Notes: a model not told the origin generated them from the letters alone. DNA of 64,000 nt from Apostichopus japonicus (GCF_037975245.1 NC_092573.1:860001-924000); one strand, 5' to 3'. Shown: positions 52,015 through 63,937, numbered from the stretch's first letter. Numbers and translations are program-made.

Positions 52015-52616
52015 CATGTGACCGAGATAATGGTAATCGTGTGACCGAGCTAAATATGTAACCATCTGACCGAGCTAAATATGTAACCATGTGACCGAGC
52101 TAAATATGTAGACATGTTACTGAGCTAAATGTGTAGCCGTGTGACCGAGACAACGGTAACCGTGTAACTTAGCTCAATATGTGCCTGTGTGACCGAGCTG
52201 AACATGTAACAATGTGACTGAGCTAACAATGTAACCTGGTGAGCGAGCTAAATATGTAGCTGTGTGACCATGCTAAATATGTAACCATGTGACCGAGCTA
52301 AATATGTAGCCGTTTGACGGAGCTAAATATGTAGCCATGTGATCGAGCTAAATATGTAACCATGTGACCGAGCTAACAATGTAACCTGGTGAGCGAGCTA
52401 AATATGTAGCTGTGTGACCATGCTAAATATGTAACCATGTGACCGAGCTAAATATGTAGCCGAGTGACCGAGCTAAATATGTAACCTGGTGACTGAGCTA
52501 AAGGTAACTATGTGACCGAGCTAAATATGTGGCTGTGTGACCGAGCTAAAAATGTAACCCTGTGACTGAGCTACAGGTAACTATGTGACCGAGCTAAATA
52601 TGTAGCCTTGTGACAG
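52015..52616. repeat. 25-bp minisatellite with 150-bp higher-order period
   Basis: Unit gtgaccgagctaaatatgtaaccat, about 24 copies with variants (gtagccgt, gtaacctggtgagcgagc, agctaacaat). The distinctive block starting agctaacaatgtaacctggt at 52221 recurs at 52371, exactly six units later, showing amplification of a six-unit block. Confidence 0.95.
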
Positions 52617-52619
52617 AAG

Positions 52620-55600
52620 AAGTGACCCAGTCCGTTGAATGCTGCTCTGCTATCTTAACCAAACTACCAACGTCAATTTACATCTTTGCGAGGGCAATGT
52701 GGTATACAGTACATCCTATGAGTGAAGTCTTGTCATTGGTCAGCCAGGAATCTGATCAATTTGGAATAATAACAGTATTGTAAATGTATTGTAAGGTTTG
52801 ATGCCGCTACCCACAAAGAACTCCTTTCTCATAGATCGTGTACCCCATCATTTTTACAGCCAGAGTATCCACTATGCTTTACTACGTACATATATATAAA
52901 GATGTCATATATACACTTTACTATTAATATTTTTCCTTCATATGTTACATACACTATGTTTGTACATATTATGTACATGTATAATCTCCTTGTTAGGAAT
53001 ATTAGTATCAACTGATGTAAAAAATTCTATCCCACAACAAAAAATTGCTTGTTTGTGGTTTCATATTTCCACTTGATCACTCCAAGTTCTCCCTCGGAAA
53101 TCATTTCATCATCAAGCCGCATGGAGGGTGATACTCCTCTGTCTAGGAGACTCTTCAAACCCAATACCAAGTGCAGTCAGACATTTTGTCAAGAATTACC
53201 TTCGTTCTCTTAACTACAAAAAGAAAGAGAGTCATCATTTCGGCAATTATGTGCTTGAGAATACCACAGAGGGTGGATTTCATCAAACACTTGAAAACCT
53301 TTATCTGCGATACATCTGGACAATTCACATGGTAGATAGCCGTGATAGTTGCTAGGCAACAGACAACATGACAGCAACTCACACACAACTATTAAAATGC
53401 TATCGGAATGACACACGTTTCTCAAAGTTCAAAATTCTACATCACTGATGAATTTTTAACTCATGACACGCAGGGTTTAACATCGAGTAGATGTACAGCA
53501 TGGGGGCACACAGAGGGTCAGCCGCTAAACCTGGACGGCAAGATGAAAATGCGAGTGAAATGGGTGCTTACGATGTCATGAAAGTCCACGTTGATTCCGA
53601 GAAAATCAACAATTTAAGAAAAAGAACAGTCTGTTCTTGAAGAAGATCCTACTAAGGAGAAATCAATCAGGTCCTCAAAGTCTGATACCTTTTCTTTTTA
53701 ATTCAGATCTAGCTACTTATTTATTTTTTTGTTTAAGCAGATAAGCAGTTTGTTAGAGATGCATAAAATATGGCAGTATGGTTGAAACTTCTCATTCCAC
53801 AAGGAGGATGCAGGATAAACTGTATGCAATATACAACAGCTAAGAAATATCTGGTTCTGTTTGGTAGATATCCTGCTGGGAAAATTGTATTCTGGGAGTT
53901 GTCAATTTGTAAATCTGTGATGTCATAAAGCCACTAGAAGATGAAACACTTTTCTATGTTTTTCTTGACATCTTTTAGACCATCTATTAAATCATTTAAG
54001 GAATGCATTTGCGATGTTATGTTTTAAGTTGTTACTGATAGTTGTTCTTGACAAATTACATGTAAAACTCTCTTTCTTGGACCGAGGAGGGGCAGGGTAT
54101 CATTGTGGGGGAGGGGGGGGAAGAGTTGATTAAGGATTATTCTACCTAGTTTTATTTTTACTATTTTTTTTTTTATATTGGTGTTCCTTTTTGTACAAGG
54201 GAGTGTGTGTTACTTTGTTAAGCCCACCAGGGATTTTAAGGCACTTCCTTTCACAGTTGTAATATATTTGTATATATTCTTTGTTCTACTTCTTGTAAAG
54301 TTGTGAAGAAACAAATAAATAAATTGACATGAAAATTTCAAGGTAGAATGTAAACAGTACTGAAAATGAATCATTGCCATCATGGGGGGGGGGGGGGTCA
54401 TGTAAAGTTGTTCAATATTTAAGATTCAGCATTTACAAAAACCCATCTCCAATACGGCTGTTTAACACTGTCATAAGAAGGAAAAGACAAAAAGACAATA
54501 AAAGACAAAAATTGAAGCACATGTGGCTTCATAATGTTATATTTAGACTTGAGATGTGCGCACGTATATTTGTATGTGTGTGCGCGTGTATGTTTGTGTG
54601 AAGAGAAAGATTTAATCTGCATCTCATTTAATGTGATGCACATCATGAATAAGAAAATTACAAGACAGGAGTAGGGATTCAATACAACCCCCTCATTCAA
54701 ACCATTAATTAGACAGCAATATGTAATATCATTGGACAACAAACTTTTCACTGACAGTTTGACTGTCACATTCATTTCATGTAATTCCTACAATGAAACA
54801 GAATTAACTGTCATGGAAAAATCAAAGACCCGTCCCAAAGAGGACTTGATGCAATTGATGATACTAAACTTAACTCTAAAATATGCAAACATATGCCTCA
54901 GAACATGACTTCCACTAATGAATATGATTATCAAGCTTATATACAAATAAAAAGGAACTTTTCTTGGTCAAATGTTTTTTTTACCAAATTGAATGAGATT
55001 TCTTCAAAATAAGAGGTCATTTGACTAACAACATTTTCTTGCTCGAAAACTATTTTGTGTGAAATTCATTAGCTATTGGCAAAAAAACCCATAAAAATTT
55101 GTTACTTTTACATCAGTGTTTGAAATGAAGCTTGGCTAGTGGATAGCTGATTAACTTCATTATTATGGGATTTTAAATATCAACTAGTACCCCAAAATTC
55201 TTGATAAAATAGTTGCTTTGTAATCTCTGTAAGTGTTACAAAGAAAGAAATAAATAAATAAATAAATAAAACAATCTTCCACACCAACCAAGAGATTAAA
55301 AAATTTCTTATTGAACAATTGCTATAAATATTTTTGGCTCATAGATTGATATTGATGTTGCTTTAGACATATTTAATGTTAAAAGAGGCCAAATTTCCAA
55401 CCATTTGGAAGTTAGAGCCTCTAGAGTGACATTAACTAGGTCGTATGTATAGTGTTACCTTTTACTCCCACCACCAACCCCCCCCACCCTGCCCCCACAA
55501 TATCTGGACTAGAAACCTCCAGAGTGAGAATGAATGACTCATTGACCACATATCTTTGATGTAACTGATTCACCATAAGCTCTTTCCTTGCTTGAATAAG

Positions 55601-56370
55601 CAGTCTCTTAAGAACAAGGCAATATTAAGTTAGTATTGGCTATTAAACAGACCCATTGGCCAATAAAATAATACATCAACATTTATTTGAAAAGAAAGGT
55701 CTTCACATCCTTGCATACACAGAATAAAAAACACAAGATGGTTCAACGATTGTTGAATAAAAAATATGTTTGTAAACAAAAACAAGAACATGAGATGCCA
55801 TTTAGTGCTTTTATTTTATTTCCATGTGCATTACCTGTAAGACATTTTTCAATATTTGTAATCATTTATAAACAATGTTAAGATATAAAATCGATCAAAA
55901 ATGTAAACTATCATACTACACTGATATAATAATCAAACAGGCTACAAAATTCAAGCTATTTATCGGCTAAATGCCGGTGGATTTTGTGATTTCCCAGTAG
56001 AACGAAAAAGCCACTGGCAATTTGCTTCTGGCAGATATGAGAACATCAAAACATGATATTAGTTAACAATCTGTTAGGCCAGTTTGCCATGGAGAGAGAA
56101 ACGTAGATACAAGTTCACATTGCTACCCATTTGCCTCTTGTGAAGTGTAGCTCTTACTTCTAACTATAAAGCCATTAAAATTCAACTAAAAGATATTTCC
56201 ATCGATACTGTACCAGCATCAGAGAAATCACTCAAATTTGTGTAGGGGAAGAAACAGAATGTTGTACTCTAACTTCCGTAGATGCACAAATTCAGGGTCT
56301 CTCATCGTTGGTGTGAATGATGTAGATGACACAAAGAGTTGCGAAGAGAAGAAAACTGAAATAGAAACTT
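52620..56370. other. Non-genic stretch
   Basis: No exon that I can support. Contains poly-G runs at 54108-54119 and 54384-54397, an AAAT run at 55247-55270, a segment (55112-55185) related to 19083-19150, and a minus-strand pair of splice-like sites only 14 bases apart at about 53211-53224, discussed under rejected items. Confidence 0.5.
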
Positions 56371-56372
56371 AC

Positions 56373-56430
56373 CCCTAGCACTTGCTGCTGTTGGTAACAA
56401 TTCATTCCTTGTTTGTTCCTGGAGTTTCTC
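56373..56430 (-). CDS. Candidate next SCAPER exon (58 bp)
   Basis: The reverse complement shows acceptor aatattttag, 58 open bases and a consensus donor G|GTAAGT. Read in phase 0, as required by the preceding exon ending at 59058, it gives EKLQEQTRNELLPTAASAR plus one base of a glycine codon. In human SCAPER the corresponding stretch is a variable polar linker of similar length ending in Gly, so length and phase fit, but the sequence itself is not diagnostic. A following exon starting in the second base of a codon would be needed. I did not find one with the human-like ELANRFP tail. Confidence 0.5.
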
Positions 56431-56509
56431 CTAAAATATTAAAAGATAGAAAAAAAGTGATGGAAAGTAGCTAGATTTTATCATGTAATATACCACCTTA
56501 CAATGTATC

Positions 56510-57240
56510 CACTGTTTGATGTCTGCTGGCCACTAAAGGACCTTTGACCTCCACTACAACCATGGCAGCATTTTCTTTTAACCTCTTATGGGGCATCCTC
56601 AAACTAATGATGAAAACCAGCCAAATTATCCCATCCTTAGATTTACGAGGGTTCCACATGTTGACCACTTTCTGACTTGGAATTATCTTTAGACCTCTTA
56701 AAATGGCTAGGCATTAATCTGTAATATATATGCAACATCCACAAAAGTATGAGATCGATGCAAAGTTTCCCTTCCTGAAACATTGGTTCTGTTATGGTTT
56801 TCACATTTTGAACTTTGCTGACCTCAAATGACCTTTGTAACTCCACAAAACACAAGAGATTTTTTTGATCTCAATATGGGACATCCTGAATCTAAGGAAG
56901 AAAACTATCAAACTGTCTCTCCTCTTTGAGATATCATGTTTAATAATTGGTCACATTTTGACAAAATGCTGACTTCAAATAACCTTGAACTGCCACAAAA
57001 AAAAACAGGTGTCACCTACTCACTATGGGGCAGGGCACCCACATGCAAAATTTGAGATCCATCCATTTACCAGGATTCCCATTTTGACCTCTGCTGACCT
57101 TTGACCTCACAACATTCATCTTGAACTCAATATGAGGCATTTCACATACCAAGCTTGAAAACCATTCAAGGTGTCCCCTCCTTAAGACATCATGTTAAGA
57201 TGCAGGATCCCACACACACAGACACATGCATCCCATTACG
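56510..57240. repeat. Degenerate ~145-bp-period repeat with DR1 motifs
   Basis: Five related blocks carry tgacctttgacctc-like words at about 56538, 56677, 56826, 56978 and 57095, followed by ccac, then atatgggacatcc or caatatgaggcatt, and then agaaaactatcaa-like words. Internally repetitive sequence of this kind is widespread in marine invertebrate genomes (my recollection). It lies between the 58-bp exon candidate and exon h. A C-rich patch follows at 57600-57612 on the other strand. Confidence 0.75.
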
Positions 57241-57244
57241 ATTC

Positions 57245-59057
57245 CAGAGGTTTTGGTCTTATTGAAACCGAAAAGATGATGAAACCAAATAAAAATTCTC
57301 AGTGGGCGAGTTTTTGTTTAACATGTTTCTTTTAGTAGTAAATTTTGGTCAAGTTATTCACAACTCTTTCAAAAGTTTTTTTTACTGTAAAAGCAAAATA
57401 GGGCACAAAAATAACTGATTAAGTGCTAGCAATCAATGTCCGTTAGGTATGACATCAGACCAGGTTTGAATATAAACTTATGAAAGCTTAACACTACAAA
57501 ACTAAAACCAGTGGAAAGTAGATTTCTTTTATCATATGAAAATGGCAGTAGGATAGTACCTAGGCTAAAATGTTATCACAAGCCACATGGAGGGGATGGG
57601 GGAGGGGGGGGCTCCCTGGTCAGATGGGTTTCTCTAGTGCTGCTGGGAAGTGAATTGGTGATGACATGTTTTAAACCAATCTAGTCATCTTCTTCAAATT
57701 TCTTAATAAACCATGTCAATATATGAATCACGATTATCAGCTTCCCTAGGGCTGCTGTTAAGTTGCTGAGTCAAAGAAGGATGAACGCTACAAGACAAAA
57801 TCCAGAACGGATTCGTCGCCACTCTCCCTAGATATATCGATGCTACATTGTATTGTGAAATCTAGCAAGTTCTTCAACACATGACATTTAAGAGAATTTC
57901 ACTCTCTGAATAAATGATAGGCTTCTAAGCTGCCTCTCTATATATATAATCTCCTGATTGAGATAGGAAGTGAGTTTCTGGAAGTCCTATCTTATCACCT
58001 TGTTGTTGTTGTGTAAAGATTATGAATATTTCATGATGTTGTTATATGCATATTTGATTATTTTGGATTATATTTCACACGTAGGTAAACTTTAAGATGT
58101 TGTCAATATGTTCTGATATCACATAGGTAATACATTCATGTGTATAAATGTACAAGACTTATAATTTATATCTTGTAAAACTCTAGCAGTTTTAAATCAT
58201 TCATGTTACATGCACGTAGCCCATGATTTTTTATTTTAATATTTCTTTTTCATGTCAAATTGCATGACAAGTTACTTGTTTTTGTTGTATGCATATTTCA
58301 TTAGTACCTTCTTGCAGTGTACCATTAATGCATACTTTCCCATGTTTTTGTATATGTAACATGTGTGCACAGGTTACCATATATGCTAGCTAACATGTAT
58401 GCATATTTCATTCTTGGTTTTACCTAATGCATATGCATGTTCTTTAATTGGTTGCCCTGATGACATCACAGGATAGTCACTCTGGCCTATTTCCTTGAGT
58501 AAACAAGGTAAACAAACTTGACCTACTGTAAACCAACACCTTTCTAAACTTAGGAACATGACATTGAGATTGGGTGCTAAATTTCTAGCATTTTCCAGCA
58601 ATTTCTAGCAGTATGCAATATCTTACGCTTTCTAGCAGAGTGGAATGAATTGGCTTGGTCTATCTGCAAGTGTCACCTTGCCTGCCACCTCTGATTCCTT
58701 TGATAAAATCTCAAAGAAAACAAACTATTGTGCGAATCACTTACTATTTTGGTGAAATAAGGCTTGGTAATCTTGCTACATTAGATGATAAAATATATCA
58801 TGAGAGTAGATCGTTGGAGATTATCCCTAGTCCTCCCCTCCCATAGATAACATCAGTCCCTCCCCCCTATCCCATCCCCATCATAAGCAGCATGCTAACC
58901 ACAGATATGCCAAACAGCAAGACACCTCAATCAGTGAGACATTTTATAGTCAACCCGAAACAATTTCCGATCAAAGATTTTACGCTACTCATAAATTAGG
59001 TGATAAACAAAGGACTGCAGGCAGCCACTTCAAGACTTTCTTTTTTTCATCTTTTAC
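57245..59057. other. SCAPER intron or 3' flank, no exon seen
   Basis: Downstream (minus sense) of exon h. Repeated TATGCATATTTCA-like words occur at 58046-58410. No exon with the human-like SCAPER tail was found here. Confidence 0.55.
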
Positions 59058-59249
59058 CTCCAAAAATGTGACCAGGAGGGAACAGCTCATCTCCTGCTCC
59101 AGAATGATTTTGTTTTCCATGTTGCCATAGCAACAGCAGATGAGAGACGGGAAGAGGACTTCCTTGAGTTTTGGGTCGCTGAAGTACTGGAATGGTAAAC
59201 TGCATAGCTGCTGCAGAAGAGTGGGTGTGTGCCCCGACTGAATCAGCAT
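59058..59249 (-). CDS. SCAPER: SCAPER exon h
   Basis: Exactly 64 codons between acceptor tttctgttttag and donor GTAAAA. The peptide reads MLIQSGHTPTLLQQLCSLPF, then QYFSDPKLKEVLFPSLICCC, YGNMENKIILEQEMSCSLLV and TFLE. This is the best-conserved stretch of the SCAPER C terminus. Reading through the donor gives a lysine-rich tail and a stop in the intron (near 58989), which I take as unspliced read-through. Phase 0 at both ends. Confidence 0.97.
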
Positions 59250-62200
59250 CTAAAACAGAAATGAGACAACCGACTATGAAGCCATATCATGCTTTTGTGA
59301 CATCCAACCACTTCAGAGAACAAGGAGGTACGTATGTTGAAAATTTACTACCTCGATTCGTTGAAAATAACCTGCTGGACTATTAATTTTGTACAATCCA
59401 ATCAACTCCTTATATCAGAGTGACAACAATGGATGTCATCTTTCATAGAAGACGGCGGTAAGTGGATGGATTTGCCCAATCTGTCGAGCGTTGAAATCAA
59501 TAATAGGTATAACGAAAACTTACACAATGTGTAAAAGTAATTGGGCCCACTTACTTTTACACAGGCTCTTATAATGGATACGCAGTTTGCTAACAGTTTT
59601 GTTTTATTATTAGTTTGAAACCTTACACAATCTTTAAAGCACTGCAGTCACTCACATTAGATCATTTTGTGACAATCCAAACTCACTTCACACAGATCAA
59701 AAATAAAACCCAAAACCCAAAGAATTGTCAAATACTGAAATTTGCCTCCTTACCTGGTTGTCCGTATTCTGCAGGCTAAAGTAGCCCACTATGAGGATAA
59801 CCTCGTGTAGCATATCCGAGCACTCTGTGAAATGACTGCAGTACCATATCAGATAGGTAGCGATGTGTCGAAATTCTAGCGAGATGCCCTCCGCTCCCAT
59901 CGCCCCCTGCAGATGAAATAAAGGGGGGAAAGAAGGAAAACAGTAACAATCGGTTGAGCAACTCCATAGGTTCATAGTCCTAAAATAAAGTATACCCTAA
60001 CTCTCTAACTCTTTTGCAGAAGGCCAAGTTAGATATATGAGATAGGGTGTTCATATAAAAAATCAAAAAATCAAAACAGGAAAATTTAAATAGCAATCAT
60101 GAATGTTCAAAATAAACAGCTGTTCTGTGACAAAAGTTATATAGCTTCGAGAAAAAATTTTCCTCAAATTGGAACCAAAATGGGACTTTGGTACAGAATT
60201 GTGCAGAGTATTTTTCAAGCACAGTAGCCCTTTGAAATAGGGACAAATGAAACTTTAAAATTACGGTATATCAAATCTCACCTGTAGTAGGTGCAGATCA
60301 ATGGAAGCCACACTCGACAGCATCTTGATGCCCGTGGATACCACACTGAGGGTGTGTTCTGGGAGTTCGGGAGGAGCGGCGGTACTCCCCCTGGCTGGGG
60401 TACCCCCATGGAGAAGAATGCCGTACAAGAGTGAGATAATACCAGCCAATCCTGTCGCTCTTAGTGTCATTAAGAGACTGGTGGAGTCCTCTTTTTGAGA
60501 CAGGAATAAGTCTGTTGGGCTGATTATGTACAAGACGAGGAGAAATGACTGAGGTAAATGTTTATGTAATATGAAAGACAGCAGTTATAAAGTTCAGCAT
60601 AGCATGGTTTTTAATTCTTCCGAGGCTAAAATTTTAATTATTAAATGTGTAGAGATCAATACACAGGTTAATAAACAATATGAAGTAAACACGAAAAGCA
60701 ATGTCACCTTTCCTGAAATAATGATATCCGTTGCTAAATATGAGCAGTGGAAGCAAACTTCACCGATTCTACAATGTAGATCTACGTAGGCAGTATCGGC
60801 TTATAACTACACTGGGCCCAACACTAGCAGTAACAAGGTGGTGAATACTGTGGTGAATAAAGTTAAACGATGACAAACACATCCCTTTGTGTGTAACGTT
60901 TACGAGAGTCACAACCACCAATGGGTAAACTAAGATTCCAGTCTGTGTAGCAATGACAGTCATAAAAGCCACATTTGGTTTGATATTAATCACCTTCCTA
61001 AAATAAACAATCCCCCTCTCCCTCCACCAGGCAAGTACCAACCTACCAGCATCCTCAGGGTCTCATTCAAGTTGCAATAGGACTTGGGTTCTTCCACTTA
61101 CCAAGACCCCTGTCATGATGTAAATATATTATTTAATGATACATTCTTGCTTCAAGTTGGCTAATAACAACAACATGCTAATATTCTACCACTGCCACAT
61201 CTATATAACATCAGGAGCAATGACTGGTTGGCCAGCCACAACATAGAATTCATCAATGCACCCCCTGACTGTCATCAACACAGCCAGTTTATGCAATGAC
61301 TGGTTGGCCAGTCACAGCATAGAATTCATCAATGCACACCTGACTGTAATCAACACAGCCAGTTTGGGGGTATAGCTGGTAAGCGAAATATCCTACGAGC
61401 ACACAAGACAAAGAAACAGGATGGCTTTGCAATTTGTACCTCTTTAAGGTTGAAGCAGAGAACCTGGTCATGGTTGCCAAGAGACCGAGGCTGTGCTGTA
61501 GGAAGTCTGCTGTAGACTTGTCAGTGTCTATCGGTCCCTGGACACTGTTCAAGTATTCGGCTAACTGATCCACAATGCCACAGGTAACGATGTATCTAGA
61601 ATTGCAGTTAAAACAAAAAAAGCTATGATTCATGTTTCAAACATATAGGAGGGTGTGACTACGTTTACTTCAAAAATATTTTACAGATAAGGTTAAAAAT
61701 TAAATTTTTGTAGGCTTACAGTCTTGTATTAAGGCAAGGCCGTCTCACATGACTTAACATTAAATTAATGTGTCTCAAAATGATTTTTCCACTGCTCAAA
61801 GCAAACCCAACAGGTGTAATATCTTGTTTAATAAAACTCCTTAAAGTAACTGGATATGTATTCATGCAATGTAAACATTTCCCCCCCCCCGCATAGAAGC
61901 ACAAGCACATTTTGTCAACCGTAGATGGCGAATGTAATATTGAGAGTTTCTCAAACTGTACCCGATGATATCAGATGCCCATTGGTCGAACGTATCGGCC
62001 TGTTTTTGCTTGGCAGAGGAGGTGCTCTTGCCGCTGTCCGTGTTTGTAATCGTACGCTTCTGACGGATCAAGCAGTGTAAGATGGACGTCAGTAACTGTA
62101 ACAGACAGCCGACCAATGGGTTCACTCGGCTGGTCTTGGAAACATCTGCATCTTTGGATGAATCAGCTTCAGGTTCTGAATTAACCTTTGAAAAAAAGAA

Positions 62201-63937
62201 AAAAAAGAGAGAGGAAGAGAGGATAGGTAATGTGGAGATGATATGAAAGGAGTCATTGTAGTTCTTCATAAAAGAAAATTTGAAAACAAAAACAGGATTT
62301 ATATGGTAACCAATATCATTTATATTTAAATGAATTTTTCTTTCTTTTGATGTTTGTTTCTTGTTTCTACATGAGGAGATGACTACTTACGTTTAATTGG
62401 TGCATGAGTAACTCCACAACCGGTGCTAGTTTACTGCTGTACAATATATACTGGCAGTTATCGTAACAGTTCCTGCAGGTCAGACGAAAGGCTGTAGCTG
62501 CATTGCACAATGTCCTACAGAGCAAAGGGAAGAAATAAAAAAAACATAATATATAAATATGATCTGGTTTGCTGATCAAAACAAGCTCAGCAAAGCATCC
62601 AAGAGTCAACGTTAAGAAAGCTATTTTCTCAAGGTAGATTCTTCTTAATTGTCAATTTGGGCTTTTCATCTTATAAACTTTGACATACTTTGACACACCT
62701 TGACACACCTTGTCAATATAAAATGTAAAATCTGTTGGGCCTTTGACTTGCATGCACTTTTTAGTTAATCATATTGTCAAAACATAGTGTTACCTTTCAA
62801 TTCTTCAAGAAAATTTAGAGAAAAACAAAACAAACTGGTATCAAAAATAAATTGAGATCAGTTCTCATTGTGATGAAGATCCTGCAGGTTTGAGTATCAC
62901 TAAACGACACACAATTGACATACAGTGCTTTCTTAGTATACTTTGTGCAAACAGAATTTCCTGTGTTCATGACATGATATTCACACATTAAAATCTCAGG
63001 CATTTACACTCCATGAGAAGAAAAAAAACTGATATTGGTGTGTGTTAGCTTCCTTTGCTCCAGTCATTAATTTACAACCATATCAGAGCAGCTGAGATGT
63101 CACAAACTTCTTCTGAAGACAGCAATGTCATTCTAAAGATGTCCATGTAAGAAAATGACAACAAATAATTTGATTTCTCATTTGATTGGTTCCATCTAGG
63201 TAAATCAGATTGAAGTTCGTCTTTGTTTGTTCGTCTTTGTTTAGCTACTAGTGAACTTCACGTATATGTAACACCTGATTCCTGGATACCAAAGAATAGA
63301 ATAACTAAATGATCCCATGCAGCCATGTCACTGTCAAAGTACTACAGGGCTGTATTGCTTACTTGATTGGTACCGGGTCAGTCTTGGCGTGGTTTGTCGT
63401 ATCAATCAGTAGGATGACCCTGGACAGGGTAGATAGACCCCCAAAACATCTCAAAGCTATCTGATCCACCTGGTCCTAGAGAATAAACAAAGAAATCAAT
63501 ACACAAGAATAGACATAAACATAATTATTTTTTTCAGATTCAACATCAACAATTTATTACATACTCTATACATTGCTCCTTGTATGTTATGAGTCTTGCC
63601 ATTACATAGGTCACAGTCAAACAGGAATTCTTGCACAAACAGGTTTATGGGGAAGGGGGGGGAAGGGGGGCATCAGGTTCACCTGGAACCTTAGTAGAGT
63701 TAGCTAACACCACTTCTTGCCTTCCTTTGCAAATGTCTTGTAAGATTCTTGAAACTTGAACATATTTAAAAATATATAAAGTAGATTCATAATCTGGTCA
63801 TATTTACCCTTTTCTCCATCACTCTGGATATCTCTCCTAATGCCCTGTCTAATGCTGAGACTTTCACCTTGTCCCAAACTGATGCACCACTTTGCTGTTG
63901 TAAGTATTTGTTGATGTCCTTCACTGATTTCTGAAGT
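59058..63937 (-). CDS. SCAPER: SCAPER C-terminal part, eight-exon partial gene model
   Basis: SCAPER is an endoplasmic-reticulum-associated, cyclin A/CDK2-binding protein. In mammals its C-terminal region also works with TTC5 and CCR4-NOT in ribosome-linked decay of tubulin mRNA, and human loss causes intellectual disability with retinal degeneration (family knowledge). Seen here on the minus strand: exons 63937-63808, 63475-63363, 62514-62391, 62185-61962, 61595-61440, 60519-60282, 59906-59754 and 59249-59058. All have AG acceptors and GT donors, and phases match at every junction, giving about 440 uninterrupted residues. Recognition rests on remembered human blocks: NKIILEQEMSC, GHTPTLLQQLC, LPFQYFSDP, FRHIATYLIWYCS and SVQGPID. 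The zinc-finger and N-terminal parts lie beyond 64000. Introns are 205 to 920 bases, hold no other exon I can support, and contain short direct repeats and poly-C runs. No promoter is in view. Confidence 0.93.
59754..59906 (-). CDS. SCAPER: SCAPER exon g
   Basis: Exactly 51 codons between acceptor ttcatctgcag and donor GTAAGG. The peptide begins GAMGAEGISLEFRHIATYLI, then WYCSHFTECSDMLHEVILIV and GYFSLQNTDNQ. It aligns by memory with human VGAEGLSLAFRHMASSLLWY and GYFTVNHPDNQ, so this is one of the most secure blocks. Phase 0 at both ends. Confidence 0.96.
60282..60519 (-). CDS. SCAPER: SCAPER exon f
   Basis: 238 coding bases end at donor GTGAGA. The acceptor was chosen at tacataatcag because it is the only nearby AG giving the required one-base offset. 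A possible upstream acceptor (cctcag) breaks phase with exon e. The peptide includes QKEDSTSLLMTLRATGLAGI, then ISLLYGILLHGG, a small proline/alanine-rich loop and TLSVVSTGIKMLSSVASIDL. It resembles the human ATDLAGVLHMLYCVLFHG block. It ends in phase 0. Confidence 0.9.
61216..61368. repeat. 77-bp tandem duplication in SCAPER intron
   Basis: Two consecutive copies starting gcaatgactggttggccag and containing agaattcatcaatgcac and caacacagccagttt. About five differences, so older than the 645-bp duplication. Lies in the 920-base intron between exons e and f. Confidence 0.92.
61440..61595 (-). CDS. SCAPER: SCAPER exon e
   Basis: 156 coding bases run from acceptor gcaattctag to donor GTACAA. The peptide reads YIVTCGIVDQLAEYLNSVQG, then PIDTDKSTADFLQHSLGLLA and TMTRFSASTLK. 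It corresponds to the human block containing SVQGPVD and FLQHA. The exon ends with two bases (AG) that need one base from exon f. Confidence 0.95.
61962..62185 (-). CDS. SCAPER: SCAPER exon d
   Basis: 224 coding bases follow a long pyrimidine tract and acceptor tttcaaag, ending at donor GTACAG. The peptide has a polar first third (VNSEPEADSSKDADVSK), a hydrophobic helix (NPLVGCLLQLLTSILHCLI), then a basic/serine stretch and ADTFDQWASDII. The serine/acidic start looks like a lineage-variable linker. The helix and the TFDQWASDII end fit the SCAPER family better. The last two bases (GG) pair with the first base of exon e to make glycine. Confidence 0.9.
62391..62514 (-). CDS. SCAPER: SCAPER exon c
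   Basis: 124 coding bases lie between acceptor tttgctctgtag and the strong donor GTAAGTAG. The first base completes Lys. The peptide then reads TLCNAATAFRLTCRNCYDN and continues CQYILYSSKLAPVVELLMHQLN. It is cysteine-rich in a way typical of this SCAPER block, but I see no zinc-binding spacing. It ends in phase 0. The intron before it (62515-63362) is 848 bases with no supported exon. Confidence 0.93.
63363..63475 (-). CDS. SCAPER: SCAPER exon b
   Basis: 113 coding bases follow acceptor ttctctag and end at donor GTAAGC. The peptide starts DQVDQIALRCFGGLSTLSR and ends with LIDTTNHAKTDPVPI plus two bases of a lysine codon. The alpha-helical repeat character (IALRCFGGLSTLSRVILLI) resembles the conserved SCAPER C-terminal helical domain. 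The phase-2 end joins cleanly to exon c, whose first base completes the lysine codon. Confidence 0.92.
63808..63937 (-). CDS. SCAPER: SCAPER exon a (5'-most exon in window)
   Basis: The reverse complement shows a pyrimidine-rich acceptor ending ctttccag, then 130 coding bases (one base completing the previous codon plus 43 codons) and a donor GTAAAT. The peptide begins LQKSVKDINKYLQQQSG and continues through WDKVKVSALDRALGEIS, a basic helical segment. The open frame is broken only by the splice sites. The upstream neighbour exon is outside the window. It ends in phase 0, which matches the start of the next exon. Confidence 0.88.

Noticed and set aside
53211-53224. 14-bp microexon on the minus strand between ctctctttctttttgtag and GTAATT
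   Set aside because: Splice signals look good, but five codons give no identity and no phase-matched neighbours were found.
55955-56035. Minus-strand segment that joins the 58-bp SCAPER candidate in phase and ends in a stop (tail ...PPAFSR)
   Set aside because: Acceptor tctgccag is plausible, but the peptide does not resemble the expected SCAPER tail. Likely chance.
58989-59057. Lysine-rich extension of SCAPER exon h ending in a stop
   Set aside because: Begins at a good GT donor, and the homology to SCAPER stops exactly there. Best read as intron.
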